From Progne subis subis (lineage: Eukaryota; Chordata; Aves; Passeriformes; Hirundinidae), in the NCBI GenBank assembly GCA_022316685.1, contig JAKJHU010000054.1:1302001-1366000 (forward strand): DNA of 64,000 bases. The letters are read 5' to 3'. This document shows positions 43,701 to 64,000 of the stretch, piece by piece. Made by a program: the position numbers and the translations under genes. The number at the start of each line of letters is the position of its first letter. Positions within the stretch are counted from its first letter, which is position 1. The notes beneath the pieces were generated by a model. It had not been told where the DNA came from and made no database searches. It saw nothing but the letters and a program-made list of their open reading frames with translations.

Positions 43701-45653
43701 CCCTGGCCAGCACAGCACATCCCCTTGGGGAAACTGAGGCAGGGAGACAGGAAAGTCACTTGCCCAGCGCCCCGTCACGAGGGATCTGCCACAATCCTGG
43801 GATCTGTTCTGAAGCTTCAAGGGAAAAGAACTCAGAAGTCACCAATGAGGGGTGGAAAGGCAGCTTGGATTGTTAAACCAGTTGTTCCCCATCAGCTGGT
43901 TTTCTTTTGAAGTGAATTTTAAATTACTGGTTTCCTGAGCATTAAAATCTTTGCAGATTTATTTTCTCCAGGTGGCATGAGGGTTGAGGTTTGTGCGCAG
44001 TGGGAAAAGCACAGCTATTAATGACCTCTCTGAAGCAGCATCTCCCAGCAGAAGCCTGCTCATCAAAACAAGCCTCTGAGCATCCCTGGGCTCTTTTCCT
44101 CTCAGAGCATGTGTTCAAAATCACAATTAATTCACCAGGACTTGCTGTCTGGGGTAGTAAATTAAGCATTTGTGCAAATGTACATTGGATCGAGGCCTAA
44201 ACAAGAAAAACTCCCCAATATGAACCTTTGTTCACCAGCCAAATCTCATACCTTGTCCTCCCAAAATAAACAGGAACAGACAGTGGCACGGGGTGACAAT
44301 GACAGCAGGACAAACAGAAGAAATCCAAACAGGGGTGACGGGGACAGCCCTGGGGAGAGGCAGGCAGGGGAAGGAGTGGCTTTTGTCCCCTCCTGGTACG
44401 CTGGGACTTGGGAAGGTTTCCTGGTGCATGAGTTCTGCTGCTGGAGCTGTGTGGCAGGGTGGGTTTGCAGGAGCACAGCACCCATGGGGACACCTGGACA
44501 TGGGCTGAGAGTGCTGGGGTTGTTCATCCTGGGCAGGAGAAGGCTCCAGGGACACACAGAGCCCCAGCCAGTGCCTAAAGGGGCTCCAAGAGAGCTCCAG
44601 AGGGACTTTGGACAAGGGCAAGGAGAGATAGGACAAGGAGGAATGGCTTTAAGCTGAAGAAGGGCAGACTTAGATCAGATATTGGGAAGGAATCCTTTCC
44701 TGTGAGGGTGGGGAGGCCCTGGCACAGGGTGTGGCTGTCCCATCCCTGGAAGTGATCCAGGCTAGGTTGGACGAGGCTTGGAGCAACCTGGGCTAGTGGA
44801 AGTGCCCCTGCCCACGTCAGGAGGTGAAATGGGATGAGTTTCAGGTCCATTCTAACCCAAAGCAGTCCGCGATTCTCTGCCACAGCTCCACAGGGCACGC
44901 GTGGCCACACACCCTGGCATTCCAACACAACCCAGTGGCACAGCCACACACCTGTGCCACACACACCGCGTGTACCCAGGGCACAGCTGGGCTCATGGGC
45001 GCTCCCCTGTGCTGGGGATGTACGCTGGGGGACAGTCACACCTATGGCACGGGCACACGGGGACATAGTGACACCTGGGGCACGGGCACACCAGGGACAC
45101 GGGCACACCAGGGACACGGGCACACAGGGACATAGTGACACCTGGGGCACGGGCACACCAGGGGCACGGGCACACCAGGAACACGGGCACACCAGGGACA
45201 CGGGCACACCGGGACATGATACCTGGGGCATGGGCACACCAGGGACATGGGCACACCAGGACATAGTGACACCTGGGGCACGGGCACACCAGGGATATGG
45301 GCACACCGGGACATGACACCTGGGGCACGGGCACAGCCATGGCACGGACACACAGGGATATGCACACACCTGGCGGGACATGGGCGCACCAGGGACAGTC
45401 ACATCTAGAGCGTGGGCACACCTATGGCATGGACTCTGGGGACGGCACAGCCGTGCCACGGCCACACGGGGACAAGGGGACACGCGGGGGACGCGCACCC
45501 AGGACACGCTCCCGCCCCTCCCGTCCCCGCCGGTGCCGGTGCCGGTGCCGGTGCCGCTCCTACCTCTGCCTGCCGCCGCTGCCCCGCGGCCGGTGCGGGC
45601 TGTGCAGCCGCCAGCAGCCCCAGCGCCAGGGCGGCCCGGAGCGGTCCTGCCAT
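31405..45653 (-). CDS. MMP28: MMP28 (epilysin): secreted zinc metalloprotease, complete CDS
   Basis: Eight coding exons on the minus strand (45653-45564, 38177-38104, 37424-37279, 34872-34651, 34330-34085, 33712-33563, 33110-32943, 31799-31405) join in frame to 496 aa (human 520). Order: signal peptide (1-about 24, [13 protein letters not shown]), propeptide with cysteine switch PRCG (80-83), basic convertase site RRRRR (95-99), catalytic domain with [11 protein letters not shown] (216-226) and Met-turn M234, then a hemopexin-like domain of four blades bounded by Cys in YYCHSF and in MGCWDGD. No transmembrane or GPI segment, so it is secreted after furin-type cleavage. Human epilysin acts in skin, lung and nerve repair. 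The ATG was chosen because it starts a hydrophobic leader in a CpG-rich first exon. The residues before the catalytic domain differ most from human. Confidence 0.97.
32421..32580. repeat. 31-bp minisatellite with GATGATATCC core, MMP28 intron 7
   Basis: About five copies of GATGATATCCCAGCTCCCAG plus GGCAGTTTCTG lie between exons 8 and 7 of MMP28. Confidence 0.9.
32943..33110 (-). CDS. MMP28: MMP28 exon 7 (hemopexin blade 2)
   Basis: Acceptor TGCCTCACAG|ACGGGG, donor CAAAG|GTGGGT; 56 codons. It encodes [17 protein letters not shown] to KFYFFKGG. Confidence 0.96.
33563..33712 (-). CDS. MMP28: MMP28 exon 6 (hinge, start of hemopexin domain)
   Basis: Acceptor TCCATCCCAG|GAAAGC, donor CGCCG|GTGGGT; 50 codons. 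It contains [14 protein letters not shown] and [11 protein letters not shown] with the first hemopexin cysteine. Confidence 0.96.
34085..34330 (-). CDS. MMP28: MMP28 exon 5 (catalytic zinc site)
   Basis: Acceptor TGTCCCCAG|GAGGTG, donor TACG|GTGAGC; 82 codons. It carries [15 protein letters not shown], the zinc-binding [11 protein letters not shown] with the catalytic Glu, and the Met-turn (SALMSPYY). Confidence 0.98.
34651..34872 (-). CDS. MMP28: MMP28 exon 4 (first half of catalytic domain)
   Basis: Acceptor TCCCGTTGCAG|GCGGGC, donor GGGCCAG|GTGCTG. It encodes [17 protein letters not shown] to [14 protein letters not shown], with the structural zinc/calcium loop HGDHNDG. Confidence 0.97.
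37279..37424 (-). CDS. MMP28: MMP28 exon 3 (cysteine switch, convertase site)
   Basis: Acceptor TCCTTTTGCAG|GGATTT, donor GCACG|GTGAGC. It contains PRCGTDD, whose Cys blocks the active-site zinc in the zymogen, and five consecutive Arg followed by TAQHG. It looks shorter than the human segment, which has RRKKR and extra residues. Confidence 0.95.
38104..38177 (-). CDS. MMP28: MMP28 exon 2 (propeptide start)
   Basis: Acceptor TATTTCTCGCAG|CTTTTC, donor CTGAG|GTAGGA; 74 nt. It encodes LFLEKYGYF and EFTEALR, the first propeptide helix. Confidence 0.94.
42005..42120 (+). mobile_element. CR1 LINE, truncated 3' tail
   Basis: Contains GGCTGGGAGCAACTTGGTCT followed by AGTGGGAAGTGTCCCTTCCCA, GATGAGCTTTAAGGTCCCTT and AACCCAAA, the standard 3' end of avian CR1. 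Diverged and without open reading frame. Confidence 0.85.
44565..44885 (+). mobile_element. CR1 LINE, truncated 3' tail (about 320 bp)
   Basis: Reads GGAATGGCTTTAAGCTGAAG, AGGGCAGACTTAGATCAGAT, AGGTTGGACGAGGCTTGGAG and TTCTAACCCAAAGCAGTCCG in order, typical of the CR1 3' region. It ends at an ATTCTC-like terminus. 5'-truncated as usual. Confidence 0.9.
45036..45400. repeat. GGGCACACC minisatellite next to MMP28 exon 1
   Basis: Interspersed 9- and 18-bp units (CACCAGGGACACGGGCAC, CATAGTGACACCTGGGGCAC) are repeated for about 360 bp. The open frames on both strands ([13 protein letters not shown] or [10 protein letters not shown] type) are by-products of the repeat. Confidence 0.92.
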
Positions 45654-45830
45654 CCCCGCTCCCCTCCGCTGCGCTCGGCGCCGGGCGCCGCCGCCCCAGC
45701 CGCCTCTCCCCGCCCCGGCCCCGGCCTCGGGGGCGGCCCCAGCCCCAGCTCCAGCCCCAGCCCCGGCCGAGGGCAGGGCTCCGCCAGCAGCACGGAGCGG
45801 AGGGGCTGTCCGTGCTCAGGGCCCCCCCCG
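45440..45830. promoter_or_regulatory. MMP28: MMP28 CpG-rich first exon and promoter region
   Basis: CpG-dense sequence surrounding the first coding exon, including a (GCCGGT)4-5 hexamer run at 45533-45557 in the start of intron 1. No TATA box is obvious on the minus strand upstream of 45653. The transcription start is not fixed. Confidence 0.55.
45564..45653 (-). CDS. MMP28: MMP28 exon 1 (signal peptide)
   Basis: ATG at 45653-45651, 30 codons [17 protein letters not shown]..., then donor GCAGAG|GTAGGA. The hydrophobic core and small residues (QPAPAAG) fit a cleavable signal peptide. It joins in phase 0 to exon 2. Confidence 0.88.
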
Positions 45831-45839
45831 TGCCACCAC

Positions 45840-48800
45840 CGGGGGAATGGCCCCGTGCGTGCCCTGTGCCCTGTGCCCTGTCCCCTGTGCCCTGGCCCCC
45901 GGGAGCATCGCGCTGCCCGTGCCTCTCTCCTTCCGCCAGCTGGCACAGCGGCTCTGCCCGGTTTGAAGCCGTGGAAAAGAGGAGAAAGCAATTCCAGCGT
46001 TTCCTAAAGCCGTGTTCATCCAGGGCCCGGCACACGCGGTGCAGGGGTTGGAGGCTGCGTGTCCCCGTGGGTCAGCAGCGCAGCCCCTCCTCAGGGGTCT
46101 GGCAAAATCCACACAGCAGAGCAGCGCTCTCGCAAGCTTTACATAATAACCACACACTCAGGGTTGTGGTTTACATGCTCAGGGTCGTGTTTTACACTCT
46201 TTCTGCTTAAATTTCCCTCCCTGGCACGGGTCGTGGCGGCCCCTGGGCAAGGAGGGGCTGTTTGCAGCGCCCGTGCCAGTGTCACAGCTCACACACAGCC
46301 GATGATGTCGAGGGTTGCAGTGACAAGTCAACAGCTCTGTTTACTCACAGCAGTATTTTTTTGTTCGACTATTTTGTTTTAATTTGACTAAAGCAAAAGG
46401 ATGTTTTGATTCTGCTTTGGTTCAAGGGGAAAGAAAATAGGATGTGACTTGTATCTGCTTTTGTTTTCATGCCAGCTTCAACCCCACACCTATTTCAAAG
46501 CTCCCAGGCTCCTTCCTCCACTTTTTAATCATGCCAAAACCTGAAGTTACAGAAGCATCTGTTGAGTGCAGCTTGAAGAGAGTTGCAGAGAGCCTGTGAC
46601 ACTTTGCTTTACAGCTGGACAGGGATGTAGGGAAGGGAAGCAGGATTTGAAGGGGAGAAAATTGATCCGCATGGGAAAATAGGGAAGTCACTGAGCTACA
46701 AGATGAAAAATATGGGAGAAATGAAGGTTTTGTGGCCGGGCCAGTAAGAACGGACTGGGGAGCTGGTGGAGAGCACAGTGGGCAGTTGGTACAGCCTGAG
46801 AGATGGTGTGAGGGGAATACTTGGCCCTGGCAGGAGGGAGAGCCAAGGGATGGCCGCTCCTCACACAGGTCAGCCCCACGCTTCCTTTCAAAACAAGAGC
46901 AGCTCTGTCTGCAAATGCATCCGTGTTTGCGTCGTATCTAGGAAGCAACTGATCCATCTGCTCTTCCACTTAAGAATATGGATGATGAGAAAGTGACTGG
47001 CTGGGCTCCAGCTGGAGCAGGAAACTCCCTCCTCTGCTCATTGTAATGTGGGGAAGCGTCTGGGAGGGCACCTGCAGGCCCCGGAGCCGCCAGCTTTCCG
47101 ACCGGGCATTTCCCGGGGCTGCTGCCTTGGTCCTCAGGGGTTTTGGCATTCAGATGGAGAAGAATTCAGCCCAGCCTTGGGGATGTCAAATCATAGCTCT
47201 GTGCAGAGTTTTGGCTGGGGGAAGAAAGATGTTTATCCAGCTGCTGTAACCAGCGCGGTATCAGGAACAGAAATACTATCTCATGGAAAGGTGAACACAT
47301 TTCCGGCTTTTTTAGTGTTAGGTGAAAGCTCAGAAATGGGGGGGAAACAAAGAAAAAAAAAGTTTCAATCCTTTTAACTTCTACCCCCAAACTGAAACCT
47401 GACAAGTCAAGCCTGTGGGAGAGAAGCAACAAAGTCTTCACAAAGAGCATAATAAATAGATCACTACAAGCTCTAATCATTCCTGATTTCTTGGGTTTCT
47501 AGAGAAAACCCCTCCTCCCTTGAGTTCATCTCAGTGCACTCACTGAGCTCAATTCCCAATCCCTTTCCTAAAGACACATCCCAGCTCGGAGATCCAGAGC
47601 GTTCCTAATTTAATCCCATTTGCATATTGACCTGTAAGCATCAGGGAGAACTAAATGCCGTTGCCACAGGCGTGGAGTCTGGAATGGTTTGTCCATGGGG
47701 GCACATCAAGAGCAGCATTGCAGAGAGAAGAGCTGAAGCACCAGTGGATCCCTGCCTGAGGTGAGACCCAGGAGTTCATAAACCAACATGATGAAACGGC
47801 TCTCCTGACATGAGTTTCCTCAGAGCAGCTAGTGTTTATCATAACTGATAAGCAAATAGCATCCCCGTTACTCCTCTGTGGCTGTTCCTACGCAAGATGG
47901 ATGTGATGCCCAAGAACTTACACTCAAAAACCTTTAAAGCTCTGCAGTGAGAACAGGTTCAAGCTGTTCCCTTTCATCCTCTTGAGAACAGCCGTTCTTC
48001 AGATGTTTGCTGCTGTAGAGCATCGGGATGGCTCAGTGGGTGCTGTGCCAGGCAATGCCCAAAATCCTCACCCTGCTGCTGGAGAGTGGCCACAGCTGGG
48101 ACTTTGGATCAGGTCAGACTGGCACAGTCACAGCTTTCCCAACCCCAGCCTGCAAGAGTCCAATTCTTTACCAGCAGTTTAACGTTCCTTGGGCTGTCAC
48201 AAGAGCGAAGCTTTTCTGCTCAGACGCTCTTTTCTGGGAACTTCATTCGTGCACAGTAAGTTCTCACAGGTCAAAGGACTTTCCTGTGTCCTTAAAATGT
48301 GTTAGAAAGTCTGTCTTGCCCAGTATCCTGTCTCAAACAGAGCCAGGAACAGACACTTAGCACAACGGTGTTAAAGAGAAAATGCAAAGTCTGCACAGAC
48401 TTCCCTTGGCTTTACCTTTTGTGTGTGGAGTTCCTGGAAGTCAGTGAGGTCAAGAAGCTGCATCCAGCTGATGAGTCCTCCCACAAACATACTGAATTGC
48501 TGGAGCAGTTTGAATCTCACTGGTATTTGCTCAACTAACTGCCTTGCATCTCTTCTAGGATCAGGGTAGCACCTGAGTTCCAGCAAACATCATCACCTCG
48601 GTATGAAAAGTGGAGTTTTAAGCAGTTTTGAGTGCATTCTGACAGCTGTGTTTTATTACAACAGCTTTACAAGCAACTACTACAGCAGCATTAGCAACAT
48701 TATCTACAGGGACACCATCACACGGGCTCTGTTACCCTGGAAATGGGAATTATCAGCTCTATTTGGCAAAGCAGCACTGGCTGGATGCTGGCCTCAAACC

Positions 48801-51350
48801 CCTGGAGACTCGAGAGATTGGCTTCAGCCACGGCCCCCATATCTCTCTTTAGGACTGTGGTATTTGAGCAACTTAAAGTTGCATTTCTTCTCAGGGTGAG
48901 GTGGGTTTGGCTGCAGAGGCCTGGCATGGAAACTATTTGTCTGTCTCTGAAAATGTTTAGCTATTATTTTATATAGGAGTGGCATTTCAGCTCTTCAAAG
49001 ATCACATGCCACTCCTGCATTGGCATCCCTCTTTTCTGCACCAAGTCCTTGTGGAGCTTGGCAAGTGCTAGACCCCTTTTTATAAATAAACCACCAGCAT
49101 TCCACACAGGACTGATTTCCAAAATGAAACCCTCGCCACTAAGAAAATGCATTTTTGGAAGATGGAGCATAAATAGAGATGAAGGCAGCAGAGCAGAGCT
49201 GCTCCCAGCTATGCTGAGAACAGCCCAAACCGCTCCTTTCTGCTGAGATAGATTCCCCTGGTTTTCCACCTCCTGACAGGACAGACTGTCCTACCACTCC
49301 TTAGGAATTTTATTATAGGAAGTCCTACCAAATCCTCACACAATACTGGGAAGAATTACAATTAATTCAATCCTTAATATACTATATTTTTAAAGTTTTT
49401 TTACTTTATTTGTAACCTCAATTAAAGGTTGTCCTGGCAAACTTCAGGCAGCTGGGGGGAAAGCCTGCCGGACCAAAGGACTTGGCAGAAGTGGTGGGAG
49501 GGCAATGACATATTTAAACCATCACCTGGGTTTATATTCTTTACAGAACATCTTCCCAGGCCTCTCTGAGCTGATTTAACTCTCACTGCACCAAAGGCAA
49601 GTAAAACAACCCATCAGGCCAGTACAGTTTCTCTGTGCTGCTGATTATCTGAAAGACCAAGCAGGTGTTTTAAAAACCATGCAAGAACTCGGGTTGTTTT
49701 GCCCCAGTGCAGAACAGAACATAAACAAGACATGTGCCCAGCATCATTGCCAGGTTGGAAAAGCTCCAGTTTTGTGCCTCACTTGAAGACTCATCTACTT
49801 GGGAATTCTGGGCAGTGACTGAAGAGGAAAGTGCTCTTAGCCTAGGGGGAGAAAGCAGGGTTGGAAGCTGAGCTGGACATTAAAGGCAGCTACAACTGTA
49901 GCTCCCAAGACTGGAAGCACCAGCTGTTTGAACCACCAAACCCTTCCCCAGGAGGGAAAAAGCCAGAACCCCACTAGGGAACGGCAGGGAGCAGTGGGTA
50001 ATGCTGCACCAGCCCTGGGTTTTGCTCAGCTCAGCTCAGCTCAGCCATTCCCAATCCTGTGCTCACTGGGAGGGCTCCAGCTGCACCTCAGGAGCTGTTT
50101 GTGCAGTGCAAGGTGTCAGTTCTGCTGGGGAACAAACCTCAGCGGGGATACCGAGGCTGTTCTCAGCAGCTGATTCCTGCTTTCCTTCCATCCCATCCAG
50201 CTGGCACCACTCCTGCCTCTGCCAGCACAACAGTGGACAAGAGCACCCTCTAGCCTCTTCCCTCCCCAACAACTTCCAGCTTCAAAACCATCAGCATCCA
50301 ACTTCTCTAGGCCAGCAAAGCAACAGATACCGAATTCATCAACTTTCTGAACCCTCACATGCCATACACTGGATTTTATACTGTCACTAGTACATATATA
50401 CATCAAATTCCACTGTTTTAAGAGGAACAAGCTGTCCAGAATCTGTGACAAATGCCTTTTCTAACAGAGCAGATGCTTTCCAGGAGAAACCTGAAAAAGG
50501 CCCAGCATTCACCACATTAACAACCCTGGGTAATGCTGATTTGAACTCTGCTACCATGACCATCAATACACACCAAGCTGGGAAGGAGGCTCATAAACTT
50601 TAACAAAAACAATTTCTGTTCATTTCTCAGTGAGACAGGGCCCAGCTCTATCCCCAGTTGTAATCACAGACCCCAAGAACTTGTATTTATAGTGCTGCCC
50701 ACTGCAATATTGGACAGCCAGAGGTTCTCCCTCAAAGGCCTGCGATGCAGAGATTGGGGCAGTGCCACCTTCTCAGACTGCTGCCCTCTGCAGTGACCTG
50801 AGCAGGAGAGATAATTCACCTCCCTTCCTTCCTCTCCCTTAGCTGCAGTGCTGAATCCCAAATGTTCACAATGCACCTGCTGAACCTCACCTGATCTGAC
50901 CTCTGTTGAGTGCAGCAGCTGCACACAACGCTTGTTTCCACCACCCACATTCCCAAAGCAGCAAGTAGAACAAGACGTAGCCAATCACTTTTTTTTTTAA
51001 GCCATCCCACCTTGGATTCTGAGCTGATCTGCCCCCTGGCAGCAGCAGAACACACTCACTGCTGTCTGCCTGCTCCCCTCAGGGTGCAGGGCAACCAAAG
51101 CAGGTTTGCAGGCACCACTGGAGAGAAAAAGGAGCAGGGGACAAGTCTGCAAATCCAGGAGAGAGGATATGGATTGCAAGGAGGCTCCTCGCTGACCTGA
51201 CTGCAGATTCTGTGAACACACAAAGCTCGGCTCAGAGCTGCAGAGCCACTCCAAACAACTGCCTATCCTATTTACTGCTCAAGTCATACCACAGGAACAC
51301 TGGGAATATGTAAGGAAATGCTTGCAACTCAAGTAATTGTGAAATAGTAG
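45840..51350. other. MMP28-TAF15 intergenic region
   Basis: 5.5 kb between the MMP28 promoter and the TAF15 poly(A) site. GC content drops here. Open frames are short; I recognise no gene, RNA or full transposon. A (GCTCA)n run lies at 50022-50044. Confidence 0.7.
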
Positions 51351-51354
51351 GATT

Positions 51355-51674
51355 TCACAAATAAAACAATCAGCATTTATTGTTGTATTACAAAACACTT
51401 CATATTTTGGCAATATTTTACAGTTTATCTTTTTCCTTCTTAGGACCTGTTGAAAAGGTATGGGGGGGAGGGGAAGAAGAGAGAATGTGGAAATTAGGAT
51501 TAAATTTCAATGTCTTGCTTAAAAAAAAATCCTCCCAAACCACCCCAATCCCTCCCACCAAAATAAAAATCTAGTTTCACTCAATTCCACTATTGAAAGA
51601 GGCCATGGGTGAAGCTGCAGGCAATTTCACTATCAAACGCATCAAGAAGACAAACAAAACATTCACAGTGGTCT
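51355..51674 (-). other. TAF15: TAF15 3' untranslated region
   Basis: Runs from the stop codon to just beyond the AATAAA at 51381-51376. AT-rich, without repeats. The cleavage point is estimated. Confidence 0.55.
51376..51381 (-). terminator. TAF15: TAF15 poly(A) signal
   Basis: AATAAA on the minus strand, 294 nt past the stop codon, in an A/T-rich context. It gives a 3'UTR of about 310-320 nt. Confidence 0.6.
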
Positions 51675-63463
<11,789 letters not shown>

Positions 63464-64000
63464 CTGGGAGAATGAGTCAAACCAAACACGAGTCAGTTGT
63501 AGAGCAAACTGCAGCACAGTGAAAATTCACACCCTGGAATTCCCACCTCCTCTTCATTAACTCTGCCATTTACATCTGAGATGTAGCAACTCCTAAATCT
63601 CTCTGATATGCTCTGTGCCAAAAAGGGAAAAAAAAAACCAAACCAAACTTTGCTCCACTATCTCCCTTGGCTTCCAGGGTTCACTCAGTATTTCAGAATG
63701 TAGAAAACACTCTGCGATTATACTCCATTTACCAAACATTAAACACATCTTGTCTAAAATACATTTTCCATTGGACTTCCATACAGCCCTCCCAGCTTGC
63801 AAAAGACATCACTGAAGACAGAACAAGGATAAATAGAGGGGGTTGTGGTGCTGGTGTGAAGTTAATGCCAAAAAAAAAAAGGCTTCATCTTAAATCTCTC
63901 CTATCTCGCAATTCACCTACACAGCGTAAAGCTGGAATGTGAAGTGCAAAAGCTCTTCATGACTGATCAAGACATGTCACCCTCATGCAGGAAGAGGGTT
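63464..64000 (-). other. TAF15: TAF15 intron, continuing past the right edge
   Basis: AT-rich, without a recognisable exon; the next upstream exon (SYGQ-rich low-complexity region) is outside the window. Confidence 0.75.

Larger units (their letters stand above)
38178..45563 (-). other. MMP28: MMP28 intron 1, 7.4 kb
   Basis: No exon recognised. It contains two truncated CR1 tails (about 42005-42120 and 44565-44885), a GGGCACACC minisatellite (45036-45400), a CpG-dense patch near 42.3-42.8 kb and a TTCCCG hexamer run (42380-42398). The segment 38560-38900 looks like a possible conserved non-coding element. Confidence 0.85.

Noticed and set aside
44575..46035. 486-aa minus-strand open frame
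   Set aside because: It runs through a CR1 tail, the GGGCACACC minisatellite and MMP28 exon 1 in one piece; the repetitive [17 protein letters not shown] part is a repeat by-product.
45840..51350. An additional gene between MMP28 and TAF15
   Set aside because: Only short frames without paired splice sites or recognisable homology were found.

Overview
The window is vertebrate nuclear DNA, almost certainly from a bird. Genes are split by GT-AG introns, there are CpG islands, and three truncated CR1 LINE 3' ends (the main avian retrotransposon) are present. Five protein-coding genes appear in the order AP2B1 (3' end) > RASL10B > GAS2L2 < MMP28 < TAF15 (3' part) <, which as I recall is the gene order of human 17q12. 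Small introns and high GC over the first 46 kb would suit a microchromosome. No prokaryotic, viral or CRISPR features were seen. Most long open frames in the GC-rich part are composition artefacts.

Layout. 1-~11.7 kb: last three coding exons (+) and 3'UTR of AP2B1, the beta subunit of the AP-2 clathrin adaptor, separated by a 7.8-kb intron holding two RFX/X-box-like sites. ~13.2-15.5 kb: CpG island that probably carries the promoter and non-coding first exon of RASL10B. 16.7-~23.0 kb: RASL10B (+), a Ras-like GTPase of 203 aa in three coding exons, with a long AU-rich 3'UTR. 23.9-28.05 kb: GAS2L2 (-), an actin-microtubule linker (CH domain, GAR domain, SxIP end-binding motif) that runs convergently to RASL10B; its last two exons show apparent frame breaks. 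~29.7-45.65 kb: MMP28 (-, epilysin, 496 aa, eight coding exons, complete), with a 7.4-kb first intron. 45.65-51.35 kb: intergenic. 51.35-64 kb: TAF15 (-), an FET-family RNA-binding protein. Ten exons are visible, from the Gly/Tyr-rich region upstream of the RRM to the C-terminal RPY; the low-complexity N-terminus and promoter lie beyond the right edge.

The genes do not form a pathway; they are a conserved syntenic block (endocytosis, GTPase signalling, cytoskeleton, matrix protease, RNA binding). The more unusual points are: the TAF15 RGG tail, which almost lacks the repeat array known from mammals; two TAF15 micro-exons of 35 and 33 nt, one behind a purine/pyrimidine tract of about 110 nt; the possible frame breaks in GAS2L2; three upstream AUGs in the RASL10B leader, two of whose frames overlap the main start; and several minisatellites inside introns. 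Exon boundaries were placed by reading splice sites and joining reading frames by hand, and homology was judged from memory of the human proteins, not from a database search.
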